Shown here in pieces: positions 27,084-35,402 of a stretch of 64,000 bases of DNA (positions are counted from its first letter, which is position 1; every line of letters starts with the position of its first letter). Source of the DNA: CAG-452 sp045531335 (GTDB lineage Bacteria; Bacillota; Clostridia; TANB77; CAG-508); the NCBI GenBank assembly GCA_045531335.1, contig JAZSDU010000053.1:1-64000 (forward strand), given 5' to 3'. The position numbers and the translations under genes are program-made. The notes under the pieces are model-generated. The model searched no databases. It saw only the letters and a program-made list of their open reading frames with translations, and was not told where the DNA came from.

Positions 27084-27743
27084 ATGAGATTAGTTTTAAC
27101 TTCTGGAGGGATTTCAAATAAAAGTATAGAAAATGAATTAAAAAACATTATAGGTAAAGATTTAAAAGGATTAAAAATGATATTTTGTACAACGGCATCT
27201 AATTATGAAGGCGGAGATATGAATGATTGGCTTATAAAAGATCTTATACATTTTAAGAATTTAGGATTCAAAATAGATGTATGTGATATTAATGGAATTA
27301 ACAAAGAAAATTTTTTACCTAGATTTGAATGGAGTGATGTTATTTATTTTGAAGGCGGTAATACACAATGGCTTAGAAAATGTATAAAATTATCAGGTTT
27401 AGAAAATCATTTAAAAAGTTTATTAGAAACTAGAGTTTGGATTGGAACAAGTGCAGGTAGTATTGTTTTATGCCCAACTATATGTAATTCATGTCAAGAT
27501 TTATTTGATGATAATATACAAGGATATCCAACAGATGGGTTAGGGTTAGTTGATTTTCAATTTATACCACACTTAAATAATGAATTTTTTCCAAAAATAA
27601 AAAAAGAATATATATCAAATGCAAGCAAAAACTTAAAAGCAATTGATGGAAAAAAATTATTAGTGATGGATGATAATGGAGCAGTTTTTATAGACAATGG
27701 AAAAACAAAAATAGTTAGTGAAGGTGACTGGTTTGAAATTTAA
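27084..27743 (+). CDS. Peptidase S51 (dipeptidase E / cyanophycinase-like)
   Basis: The 219-residue product has the S51 fold signatures: MRLVLTSGG at the start, VIYFEGGNTQWL and the nucleophile elbow WIGTSAGSIV, followed by LGLVDFQFIPHLN with a likely catalytic His. The family cleaves aspartyl dipeptides or isoaspartyl polymers. It is 13 bases after pyrC and 26 before pyrF, so it is cotranscribed with pyrimidine genes. A link through aspartate supply (the precursor for carbamoyl-aspartate) is possible but is only inference. Confidence 0.85.
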   Translation: MRLVLTSGGISNKSIENELKNIIGKDLKGLKMIFCTTASNYEGGDMNDWLIKDLIHFKNLGFKIDVCDINGINKENFLPRFEWSDVIYFEGGNTQWLRKCIKLSGLENHLKSLLETRVWIGTSAGSIVLCPTICNSCQDLFDDNIQGYPTDGLGLVDFQFIPHLNNEFFPKIKKEYISNASKNLKAIDGKKLLVMDDNGAVFIDNGKTKIVSEGDWFEI

Positions 27744-27769
27744 AATATATAAAAAAGGAGAGAAAAATT

Positions 27770-28690
27770 ATGAATAATGCAATGGACAAATTAATAAGCA
27801 AAATTAAGGAAACAAATAATCCTACAGTTATGGGGTTAGATCCAAGGTATGATATGATACCAGAATGTATAAGAGCAAAATATGAAAAAAGTGTAGAAGG
27901 TGCATGTAAGGCTATATTAGAATTTAATAAAGGATTAATTGATAGTGTATGTGATATAGTACCAGCTGTAAAACCTCAAATCGCTTTTTATGAAATGTTT
28001 GGAACAGAAGGAATAAAAGTATTTAATGAAACATGTAAATATGCTAAAGAAAAAGGAATGATTGTAATAGCAGATATAAAAAGAGGAGATATTGGTTCAA
28101 CAGCTGCTGGGTATTCTAATGCATATTTAGGAAAAACACCACTATGTGATGAAAAAGTATCAATATTTGATGTGGACTTTGTAACAGTAAACCCATATTT
28201 AGGAATTGATGGAGTAAAACCATTTATAGATGATGCAAAAGAATACGGCAAGGGAATGTTCATTTTAGTAAAAACATCTAATAAATCATCTGGAGAATTA
28301 CAAGATTTGAAATTAGAAGATGGAAAAACAATATATGAGAAAGTAGGAGAATTAGTAAGCTCTTGGGGAGAAGAATTAGTTGGAGAATATGGATACAGTA
28401 GTGTAGGAGCTGTAGTTGGAGCAACATATCCTATTCAAATAAAAGAATTAAGAGAAATTATGCCTAAAACATATTTCTTAATACCAGGATATGGAGCACA
28501 AGGTGGAAAAGCAGAAGACATAGCATTAGGATTTAAAGATGGATTAGGCGGAATAGTTAATGCATCAAGAAGTTTGATGGCAGCTTACAAATCAGACAGA
28601 TGGAAAGAAGAATATTCTGAAGAAGAATATGGAAAAGCAACAAGAGCAGAAGCAATAAGAATGAGAGACGAATTAAACAGCGCAATGTAA
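27770..28690 (+). CDS. pyrF: Orotidine 5'-phosphate decarboxylase, long (type 2) form
   Basis: PyrF decarboxylates OMP to UMP. The 306-residue protein belongs to the longer subfamily with VMGLDPRYDMIPE near the start, VKPQIAFYEMFG, the catalytic Lys motif VIADIKRGDIGSTAAGYSNAYLG and ILVKTSNKSSGELQD. The phosphate loop near PGYGAQGG is present. AAAAGGAG precedes the ATG. It sits between the S51 peptidase and pyrK. Confidence 0.95.
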   Translation: MNNAMDKLISKIKETNNPTVMGLDPRYDMIPECIRAKYEKSVEGACKAILEFNKGLIDSVCDIVPAVKPQIAFYEMFGTEGIKVFNETCKYAKEKGMIVIADIKRGDIGSTAAGYSNAYLGKTPLCDEKVSIFDVDFVTVNPYLGIDGVKPFIDDAKEYGKGMFILVKTSNKSSGELQDLKLEDGKTIYEKVGELVSSWGEELVGEYGYSSVGAVVGATYPIQIKELREIMPKTYFLIPGYGAQGGKAEDIALGFKDGLGGIVNASRSLMAAYKSDRWKEEYSEEEYGKATRAEAIRMRDELNSAM

Positions 28691-28732
28691 TGTCGAAAGG
28701 GGCACAGATATTAATTAATAGGAGGAATAAAA

Positions 28733-29506
28733 ATGCCAATACAATTGCAATCTAAATTAATAAAAAAAGAGCAATTAAAACCAGATATATTTAAATTTTC
28801 TTTATCTGCTAAAGAAATTACAGACATAGCAAAACCAGGTCAATTTATAGAAATAAGAGTAACAGATGGATTAGATCCATTCTTAAGAAGACCAATTAGT
28901 ATATATAATGTAGATAAAGAAAATGGAATTTTAGAAATAATATTTAGAGTTCAAGGAAAAGGAACAGAGATTTTATCAAGAAAAAAAGAAGAAGATTTAG
29001 TCGATATTATAGGACCTTTAGGATATGGTACATTTAAATTTGAAGGATATAAAAACATAGCAGCTCTTGGTGGAGGAATAGGAGTATTTCCTTTATATGA
29101 ACTTGCAAAAAATGCTTCAAAAAGTGCGACTGTAAATACATATTTAGGATTTAGAAATAAAGAAGCGGTAGTCGTAGAAGAAGAATTTGAGAAAATATCA
29201 AATAAATTAGTAATTACAACAGATGATGGAAGCTACAAAATACATGGATTTGCAATAAATGAATTAAAGAAAGATATAGAAGACGGAAAAATAGATGCAA
29301 TATTTGCATGTGGACCATTACCATTATTAAAAGCAGCACAAAGCTTAGCAAAAGAAAAAAACATTCCATGCCAAATATCATTAGAAGAAAAAATGGGGTG
29401 TGGACTTGGAGTATGTTTAGGATGCGCAGTTGAGGTTGTAACAGGTGGATATGAGCATGTATGCAAACAAGGACCAGTATTTGATAGTAATAAAGTTATA
29501 ATTTAA
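28733..29506 (+). CDS. pyrK: Dihydroorotate dehydrogenase electron transfer subunit
   Basis: PyrK passes electrons from dihydroorotate dehydrogenase B to NAD+ through FAD and a 2Fe-2S cluster. The 257-residue product has the FAD motif FLRRPISIYN, the NAD-binding GGGIGVFPLYELA, and the cluster cysteines CGLGVCLGCAVEV plus a distal C in YEHVCKQGP. AGGAGG precedes the ATG. It pairs with pyrD just downstream; a palindrome of the RAYT family separates the two. Confidence 0.96.
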   Translation: MPIQLQSKLIKKEQLKPDIFKFSLSAKEITDIAKPGQFIEIRVTDGLDPFLRRPISIYNVDKENGILEIIFRVQGKGTEILSRKKEEDLVDIIGPLGYGTFKFEGYKNIAALGGGIGVFPLYELAKNASKSATVNTYLGFRNKEAVVVEEEFEKISNKLVITTDDGSYKIHGFAINELKKDIEDGKIDAIFACGPLPLLKAAQSLAKEKNIPCQISLEEKMGCGLGVCLGCAVEVVTGGYEHVCKQGPVFDSNKVII

Positions 29507-29510
29507 AAAA

Positions 29511-29541
29511 TAGACTAAAGGGGTCTGTCCCCTTTAGTCTA
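29511..29541. repeat. RAYT-type palindrome between pyrK and pyrD
   Basis: TAGACTAAAGGGG-TCTGT-CCCCTTTAGTCTA begins four bases after the pyrK stop. It lies inside an operon, so it may be a processing or attenuation site rather than a full terminator (there is no strong T run after it). Confidence 0.8.
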
Positions 29542-29563
29542 TGATTAGAAGAGGTGTAAAGAT

Positions 29564-30472
29564 ATGAATACAGAAGTTAATTTTGCAGGTATTAAAATGA
29601 AGAATCCTGTAACAGTTGCATCAGGAACATTTGGATATGGAAGGGAATATAGTCAATTTTTCGATTTAAGTGAAATTGGTGGAATTATTACAAAAGGTAC
29701 TTCTTTAAAACCAAGAGATGGAAATAAACCATCTAGAATATACGAAACTCCAAGTGGAATGCTTAACAGTATTGGACTTCAAAATCCAGGTGTAGAGTAC
29801 TTTTTAGAATATGATTTACCATGGCTTAAAAAACAAAATACAGCAATTATTGTTAATGCATGTGGAAGCACAATAGAAGACTATGTTGAGGTTTGTAAAA
29901 TATTAAATAAGTCAGATATAGATGGTGTTGAGCTTAATTTATCTTGCCCAAATGTTAAAGCGGGATGTTTAGCATTTGGAACTACATATGAGGGTGTGAA
30001 AGAAGTTACAAGTAAGGTTAGAAAGGTTTTAGACAAACCTTTAATTGTAAAACTTACTCCAAATGTAACAGATATAACACTTCCGGCAAAAGCAGCACAA
30101 GATGCAGGAGCAGATGCAGTATCATTAATAAATACATTACTTGGAATGAGTATTAATATAAATACAAGAAGACCACATTTAGCTAACAATACAGGGGGAC
30201 TATCAGGACCAGCTGTAAAACCAGTTGCAGTAAGAATGGTATATCAAGTGGCACAAGCTATAGATATTCCTATTCTTGGTATGGGTGGAATTGTAAATGG
30301 AGATGATGCAATAGAATTTATGCTTGCAGGTGCATCAGCAGTATCAATAGGTGCAGGAAACTTTATAGACCCATATACAAGTGTAAATACAGTAAAAGGT
30401 ATTGAAGACTATATGAAAAAGCATAATATAGAAAAAATAGAAGATATTGTAGGGAAAGTACAAATGAATTAA
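29564..30472 (+). CDS. pyrD: Dihydroorotate dehydrogenase, type 1B
   Basis: PyrD oxidises dihydroorotate to orotate with FMN. The 302-residue protein shows NPVTVASGTFGYGREY, the KGTSLKPRDGNK loop, the catalytic Cys in GVELNLSCPNVKAG, KLTPNVTDI, and NNTGGLSGPAVKP followed by GMGGIVNGDDAIEF for FMN phosphate binding. Together with pyrK it makes the class 1B enzyme. AGAGGTG precedes the ATG. Confidence 0.96.
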   Translation: MNTEVNFAGIKMKNPVTVASGTFGYGREYSQFFDLSEIGGIITKGTSLKPRDGNKPSRIYETPSGMLNSIGLQNPGVEYFLEYDLPWLKKQNTAIIVNACGSTIEDYVEVCKILNKSDIDGVELNLSCPNVKAGCLAFGTTYEGVKEVTSKVRKVLDKPLIVKLTPNVTDITLPAKAAQDAGADAVSLINTLLGMSININTRRPHLANNTGGLSGPAVKPVAVRMVYQVAQAIDIPILGMGGIVNGDDAIEFMLAGASAVSIGAGNFIDPYTSVNTVKGIEDYMKKHNIEKIEDIVGKVQMN

Positions 30473-30498
30473 TTTAACATGGTGTAAACAGTTTGAAG

Positions 30499-30527
30499 TT
30501 GCACAAATCAACATAATATGGTACAAT
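30499..30527 (+). promoter_or_regulatory. Promoter of the small membrane-protein gene
   Basis: TTGCAC (30499-30504) and TACAAT (30522-30527) are 17 bases apart, upstream of the gene at 30577. Confidence 0.6.
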
Positions 30528-30576
30528 TATAATAACTTGCATAAGCAAGAAAAATATGAAAAAGAGGTTTTACATC

Positions 30577-31005
30577 ATGAAAAACAAGAACATCAAAGAT
30601 TTTACAGTGGCAATCGTAGTTGGACTGATATTTGCACTTATTGTTGGTGCAGTTTCAGGAATTGTTCAGAAAAAGATGATGGACAATTATATTGAAAAGC
30701 TTGATTGCGCTTTGCAGCAGGTGGACCAAGCTATTGAAATTCAGAAACTGTCTGAATACAAGGGCGAGATGGAAGCAGTGAGAGACTTTTATCTCGAGAA
30801 CAGCATTACACAGGAAAGTGCACGAGCAAAGACAAAAGCTATTATCAACGAAATTAATGCAGATTATATAGGATTTGCTAACGGCGTTGAAGTAAGCATA
30901 GCACAGCATGAGGAAGTATTTCCTGAAATGGCTGAAACACCTATTGTACTCATCAATGCAACCATCGAGCAGATTGATGAATTGATTGAGGAAATCAAAG
31001 AGTAA
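30577..31005 (+). CDS. Unrecognised small protein with one N-terminal membrane helix
   Basis: The 142-residue product has a hydrophobic segment (about residues 8-28, FTVAIVVGLIFALIVGAVSG) and then a long charged helical region rich in Glu, Gln and Lys, likely coiled coil. I do not recognise a family. AAAGAGG at 30561-30567 supports ATG 30577 over the ATG at 30556. The base composition and codon choice (CTG, CAG, GTG, GCA, ATC, ACC) are clearly less AT-biased than in neighbouring genes, which suggests recent arrival. It has its own promoter and a strong terminator, so it is a single-gene unit. Confidence 0.75.
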   Translation: MKNKNIKDFTVAIVVGLIFALIVGAVSGIVQKKMMDNYIEKLDCALQQVDQAIEIQKLSEYKGEMEAVRDFYLENSITQESARAKTKAIINEINADYIGFANGVEVSIAQHEEVFPEMAETPIVLINATIEQIDELIEEIKE

Positions 31006-31009
31006 CCTA

Positions 31010-31045
31010 AAAAAGGGTGAAGAACAACTGATCTTCATCCTTTTT
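31010..31045 (+). terminator. Terminator after the small membrane-protein gene
   Basis: AAAAAGGGTGAAGA pairs with TCTTCATCCTTTTT over 14 positions with one G-T pair, ending in five T. Confidence 0.9.
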
Positions 31046-31118
31046 GCATTAATTCAAAAAAATACTTGCAAAATATCTCAAAAAATGATAATATATTTGT
31101 ATATTAATAATAAAAAAT

Positions 31119-31169
31119 AATAGATTTAAAAAAAACCCCATTTTTAGGGCGTAGATTTTTAAATCTATT
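31119..31169 (+). promoter_or_regulatory. Attenuator-like hairpin in the leader of the DUF1846 gene
   Basis: AATAGATTTAAAAA (31119-31132) is the exact complement of TTTTTAAATCTATT (31156-31169), followed by TTTATTTT, and lies only about 30 bases before the start codon. A possible promoter (TTGCAA 31066-31071, GATAAT 31087-31092) is upstream. The form is that of an intrinsic terminator inside the leader; no known aptamer is evident. Confidence 0.5.
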
Positions 31170-31199
31170 TTTATTTTAAAACAAGAGAGGAAGAAAAAG

Positions 31200-32654
31200 A
31201 TGAAGCAAGGTTTTGATAATGAAATGTATTTAAAAATACAAAGCGAAAAAATACAAGAAAGAATAAATATGTTTGATAAATTATATTTAGAATTTGGCGG
31301 AAAAATATTTGATGATTATCATGCAAGCAGAGTTTTACCAGGATTTATGCCAGATGCAAAAATAAAATTATTAGAAAAACTAAAAGATATATCAGAAGTT
31401 GTTTTTTGTATAAGTGCAGATGATATTGAAAAAAGTAAGATAAGAGCAGATTATGGTATAAGTTATGAACTTGAATTAATTAGACTAATTGAAAACTTAC
31501 AAAATCTAGGTATTTCAATAAATAGCGTTGTTATAACACTATATAATGGTCAAACTAGTGTTGAACATTTGAAAAAAGTACTAAAAGAGAGAAATGTAAA
31601 AACATATATACACAATCCTACAATTGGATACCCAAATGATATTGAGGTTATTGTGAGCGAAGAAGGATATGGAAAAAATGCATATATTGAAACAACAAAA
31701 AAATTAGTAGTAGTTACTGCTCCTGGTCCTAATAGCGGAAAATTGGGAACATGCTTATCGCAACTATATCATGAGCACAAAAGAGGAGTTAAAGCAGGGT
31801 ATGCTAAATTTGAAACATTTCCAGTATGGAATTTAGAACTGATGCATCCAGTAAACGTAGCTTATGAAGCGGCTACAGCAGATTTAGCAGATGTTAACAT
31901 GATAGATACATTCCATTTAGAAGCTTATGGTGAAACTGTTGTAAACTATAATAGAGATTTATCAACATTTCCAATTTTAAAAAATATACTAACAAAAATA
32001 ACAGGAGAAGAAATATATAAATCACCTACAGATATGGGTGTAAACATGATTAAGCAATGTATTACAGATGATGAAGCAGTAAGAAGTGCTGCAGAAATGG
32101 AGATTATAAGAAGATATTATAATGCATTGTGTGATTATAAAAAGGAACTGTGTTCAGCAGAAACAGTTGAGAGAATAGAGCTAATGATGAATAAATTAAA
32201 TTTAAGTAGTAGAGATAGAAAAATAATTGAAGTTGCTTTAGATAAGGAAAATTTAGAAAATAAAGATGTAGTTGCAATAGAAATTTCAAATGGAAAAATA
32301 GTTACAGGAAAAGAATCTGAGCTTTTAAGTGCATCAAGCGCAGCTATTATAAATGCATTAAAAGAAATTACACAAATTCCAGATGAAGAATATTTGTTAT
32401 CACCTTCAATATTAGAAGCGATATTTAAAACAAAACAAAGAACATCATATAGAACTTCATACTGCCTAAACGTTCAAGAAGTTTTAATAGCACTTAGTAT
32501 ATGTGCGTCAACAAATCCAATAATCGAAAAAGTTATTAGTAACATTGGGACTTTAAGAGGATGTGAAGCACACTCTACATATATGATAGAACAAAGTGAA
32601 TTAAATGTAATAAAGAATTTAGGAATAAATTTAACATGTGAACCGAAGATGTAG
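31200..32654 (+). CDS. DUF1846 (UPF0371) protein
   Basis: The 484-residue product matches DUF1846 along its length: MKQGFDNEMYLKIQSEKI at the start, KIFDDYHASRVLPGF, VVVTAPGPNSGKLGTCLSQLYHEH and FETFPVWNLELMHPVNVAYEAATADL. The function is not established; the Gly-rich segment around TAPGPNSGKLGT looks nucleotide-related. GAGAGGAAG precedes the ATG. The stop codon TAG (32652-32654) is the GTAG foot of the palindrome pair that separates it from the convergent ylbJ gene. Confidence 0.9.
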   Translation: MKQGFDNEMYLKIQSEKIQERINMFDKLYLEFGGKIFDDYHASRVLPGFMPDAKIKLLEKLKDISEVVFCISADDIEKSKIRADYGISYELELIRLIENLQNLGISINSVVITLYNGQTSVEHLKKVLKERNVKTYIHNPTIGYPNDIEVIVSEEGYGKNAYIETTKKLVVVTAPGPNSGKLGTCLSQLYHEHKRGVKAGYAKFETFPVWNLELMHPVNVAYEAATADLADVNMIDTFHLEAYGETVVNYNRDLSTFPILKNILTKITGEEIYKSPTDMGVNMIKQCITDDEAVRSAAEMEIIRRYYNALCDYKKELCSAETVERIELMMNKLNLSSRDRKIIEVALDKENLENKDVVAIEISNGKIVTGKESELLSASSAAIINALKEITQIPDEEYLLSPSILEAIFKTKQRTSYRTSYCLNVQEVLIALSICASTNPIIEKVISNIGTLRGCEAHSTYMIEQSELNVIKNLGINLTCEPKM

Positions 32655-32722
32655 ACTAAATGGGACAGACCCCAATAGTCTATATAAAAATAGACTATTG
32701 GGGTCTGTCCCCTTTAGTCTAC
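32651..32722. repeat. Inverted pair of RAYT-type palindromes; gives stop codons to two convergent genes
   Basis: GTAGACTAAATGGGACAGA...CAATAGTCTA (32651-32682) is mirrored by TAGACTATTGGGG...CTTTAGTCTAC (32691-32722), separated by TATAAAAA. Left TAG ends the DUF1846 gene, right CTA is the minus-strand TAG of ylbJ. This is a textbook BIME layout. Confidence 0.9.
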
Positions 32723-33765
32723 AAATTCAAATTAAGAAATGGAACAGTATAAATAAAAATATAGGTATAACCAGCTGCAAATAACCCTTGAAATAATTTT
32801 CCTATTATATAAGGTTTAATAGAAATTTTTGCTTTTGATGTAATACTCAAAATTTGAAGCATTATTGAAATGCCTCCAAATCCAAGCAAGAATGAACAAA
32901 TTATAATATTGGTTGAAATAGATTTATTAGCAATATTTGCTATATTGCATACACCGTTAGTAACCTCCAATAAGCCAGTAAATATTCCATTAGCAAAACT
33001 TAGCGGAATATTTAATATATTAAGAATAGGATGTGTTAGATGGGAGACTGCATCTAAAATACCACTATTTTGTAGAATTGATATAATTACAGAAAATAAA
33101 ACAATAAATCCACCTATTAAAAATATAGTATTAATTGCATTCATTATAGAAGTTGCTAAAACTTCACCAAGATTTGATATAGAAACTTGTTCTTTTGGGA
33201 AAAGGGGTCTGTCCCCTTTTTTTCCAAATCTTTTGGATGATTTCCAAAACCTAAAGAGGAAAGCTACAGTAAGACATGCTAAAATATGTGTTATAAAAAG
33301 TAAGATTCCAGTGTTTGTATCTTTAAACAGTCCTATTCCAACAGTTCCAATTATAAAAAGTGGTCCGGAATTGTTTGTAAAAGCTAACAATCTTTCTGCT
33401 TCTTCATCTGTACATATTCCTTGAGCTTTAAAGTTTGACACAATTTTTGCACCCATTGGATAACCACTAATTATTCCCATTATAAAAGGAAATGCTCCTT
33501 CACCAGGAACGTTAAAAAGAGGTCTCATTAGTTTGTTTAGTATTTTACCCAAAACTGAAATTATATTTGTATAACCTAGAAGTTCTGTTGCAATGAAAAA
33601 TGGTAGTAATGATGGAACAACTGAATTTGCCCACAGAGCAAGTCCTGTTTTTGCAGAAGAAAGATTTGCGTTTGAAAATATTAATAAAAACATAGTAAAT
33701 AAGCATATGGAAATAGGGATAAACAATTTCTTTATATTAAATATAATTATTTTTATATTATTCAT
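32719..33765 (-). CDS. ylbJ: Sporulation integral membrane protein YlbJ
   Basis: The 348-residue membrane protein has nucleoside-recognition (Gate) domain features: SAKTGLALWANSVVPSLLPFFIATELLG, PGEGAFPFIMGIISGYPMGAKIV and GLLEVTNGVCNIA. In spore formers YlbJ acts in the mother cell for cortex formation, so this supports sporulation ability. AGAGG lies 7 bases before ATG 33765; the GTG at 33771 would overlap it. A RAYT-type palindrome (33194-33228) lies inside the gene and encodes GKKGDRPLFPK in a loop between helices. Its stop is also repeat-derived. Confidence 0.9.
   Translation of the reverse strand: MNNIKIIIFNIKKLFIPISICLFTMFLLIFSNANLSSAKTGLALWANSVVPSLLPFFIATELLGYTNIISVLGKILNKLMRPLFNVPGEGAFPFIMGIISGYPMGAKIVSNFKAQGICTDEEAERLLAFTNNSGPLFIIGTVGIGLFKDTNTGILLFITHILACLTVAFLFRFWKSSKRFGKKGDRPLFPKEQVSISNLGEVLATSIMNAINTIFLIGGFIVLFSVIISILQNSGILDAVSHLTHPILNILNIPLSFANGIFTGLLEVTNGVCNIANIANKSISTNIIICSFLLGFGGISIMLQILSITSKAKISIKPYIIGKLFQGLFAAGYTYIFIYTVPFLNLNL
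33194..33228. repeat. REP palindrome inside the ylbJ coding sequence
   Basis: The core AAAAGGGGTCTGTCCCCTTTT (33200-33220 on plus) matches the core of intergenic copies such as 52248-52282. It is read in frame as Lys-Lys-Gly-Asp-Arg-Pro-Leu-Phe. Confidence 0.85.
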
Positions 33766-33850
33766 GGACACACCTCTTTTTAATATATATTAAAACCCTA
33801 AAGAAATTATGTTATAATTTCAATTGATGATTAAATTTATTGCAAATGTT

Positions 33851-33920
33851 GTAGGGGTCGCACTCCTGGGCGACCCGAAAAACATAATGATAACGGGACG
33901 CCGAAGACTGCGTCCCCTAC
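33851..33920. repeat. Inverted REP pair (BIME-like)
   Basis: GTAG-GGGTCGCACTCCTGGGCGACCC at the left, GGGACGCCGAAGACTGCGTCCC-CTAC at the right. The left unit is shared with the solo copy at 58167-58193. Confidence 0.85.
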
Positions 33921-33977
33921 AAATTTTAAAATTAAATTATTCACACAAACAAGATTTTCAACAAAAAACATTAACAG

Positions 33978-34006
33978 TGGACAAAAAGTAAAAATAATGT
34001 TATATT
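33978..34006 (+). promoter_or_regulatory. Probable promoter of the UDP-sugar pyrophosphorylase gene
   Basis: TGGACA (33978-33983) and TATATT (34001-34006), 17-base spacer. Confidence 0.5.
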
Positions 34007-34036
34007 ATGTAGGGATTTAATAAAAGGAGATTATGA

Positions 34037-35288
34037 ATGGAAAATAAAGCAAAAGAAATATTAAAAAAATATAAACAAGAACACATAATAGGACTTATTG
34101 ATAAGTCAGATGTAGAAACTAAAAGTAAAATAATAAATCAAGTGCTAAACATAGATTTCGAAGAACTTAAAGAATTATATGATAAAACATTTGAAGACAT
34201 ATATGTAGATTTAGAAGAATTACATCCTATTGCAGGAGTTAATCCAGATAGATTGACAAGTGATGAATTAGAGGACTATGAAAAAATAGGGATAGATATA
34301 ATTAAGAACAATAAATTTGCAGTAGCTACAATGGCAGGAGGCCAAGGAACTAGACTTCGGACATCCAAGCGCAAAAGGCACATTTAAAATTGAATTTGAA
34401 AATTGCGGAAAATACCTATTTGAAATCATAGTAGACACATTAAAAAGAGCTAATGATAAATATGATGTAATTATTCCTTGGTATATAATGACTAGTAACG
34501 AAAATAATGAAGATACTGTAAGGTTTTTAGAAGAAAAAGATTATTTTGGCTATCCAAAGGAATATATTTATATATTTGAACAAGGAGAATTACCATTAAT
34601 AAATGAGCAAGGCAAACTTTTAATAGGTGAAAATGGACTTATAAAACAAGCATCTAATGGAAATGGTGGAATATTTAATTCTATGCTAAAAAAAGGTGCA
34701 ATAAAAAATATGGAAAATAGAGGTATAGAATGGATATTTATAGGATCTGTTGATAATATTTTGTTAAAATATGTAGATGTTTTACTATTGGGATTAACTG
34801 CAAGCAAAGGAAATCAAATTGGAACAAGAACAGTTCTTAAAAGAAGCCCAGATGAAAAAGTAGGAGTGCTTTGCAAACAGAACAATAGAGTAAAAGTAAT
34901 AGAATATACAGAATTACCAGATGATATAGCTGGAATTACTGATGATAATGGTGAACTAGTATTTGGAGAATCACATATTATGTGTAATTTGTTTAGTATA
35001 AATGCTATCAAAAGATCAAGTACCAAAGAGCTAGAATATCATGTAGCATTTAAAAAATCTAATTATTTAGATGAAAATGGGAATTTAATTAAACCAGAAA
35101 AAGAAAATGCATATAAATTTGAACAATTTATATTTGATAGTTTTAAAATATTTGATGATATTGCAATACTTAGAGGAAAAAGGGAAGAAGATTTCGCACC
35201 TGTAAAGAATATGACAGGAGAAGATAGCCCTAAAACTGCAAAAAAACTATATGAAAACTATTGGAAAAATAGGCAAGATATGATATAG
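34037..35288 (+). CDS. UDP-sugar (UDPGP/UAP-type) pyrophosphorylase, in two frames (+1 at 34358)
   Basis: The family transfers UMP from UTP to a sugar 1-phosphate (GlcNAc-1-P or Glc-1-P), the eukaryote-like UDPGP fold. The first frame ends in MAGGQGTRL; an in-frame CGG at 34358-34360 breaks the frame. Skipping C34358 and reading GGA gives GHPSAKGTFKIEFENCG, exactly the rest of the conserved GGQGTRLG...KGTFK motif, and leads into the second frame, which contains FIGSVDN and ends KNRQDMI. The joined protein is 416 residues, the normal length for the family. A REP pair and promoter lie upstream. Either a programmed +1 shift or a single-base error or mutation; the pattern is repeated in ffh and trmD. 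Confidence 0.85.
34358..34361 (+). other. Candidate +1 frameshift site CGGA (site 1)
   Basis: The upstream frame reads ACT AGA CTT CGG. Skipping the C gives CTT GGA CAT (Leu-Gly-His), restoring the nucleotide-binding loop of the pyrophosphorylase. Without the skip the frame ends at TAA 34385-34387. Confidence 0.75.
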
Positions 35289-35339
35289 TAATAAGGAAAT
35301 TGTAGGAAAAAAATTATAATTAAAAATCAAATAAAATTT

Positions 35340-35367
35340 GTAGGAAAGAACTGAGTTCACCCCCTAC
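35340..35367. repeat. Decayed REP copy
   Basis: GTAG at 35340-35343 and CTAC at 35364-35367 flank a short, damaged palindrome (GAACTGAGTTC). Another GTAG remnant is at 35302-35305. Confidence 0.45.
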
Positions 35368-35402
35368 AGTATACGAATTCAAAAAGATTTTAAGGAGGCT
35401 AT

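Noticed and set aside
32870..33424. 184-residue plus-strand frame opposite ylbJ
   Set aside because: Shadow of ylbJ; no ribosome binding site and no recognisable domain.
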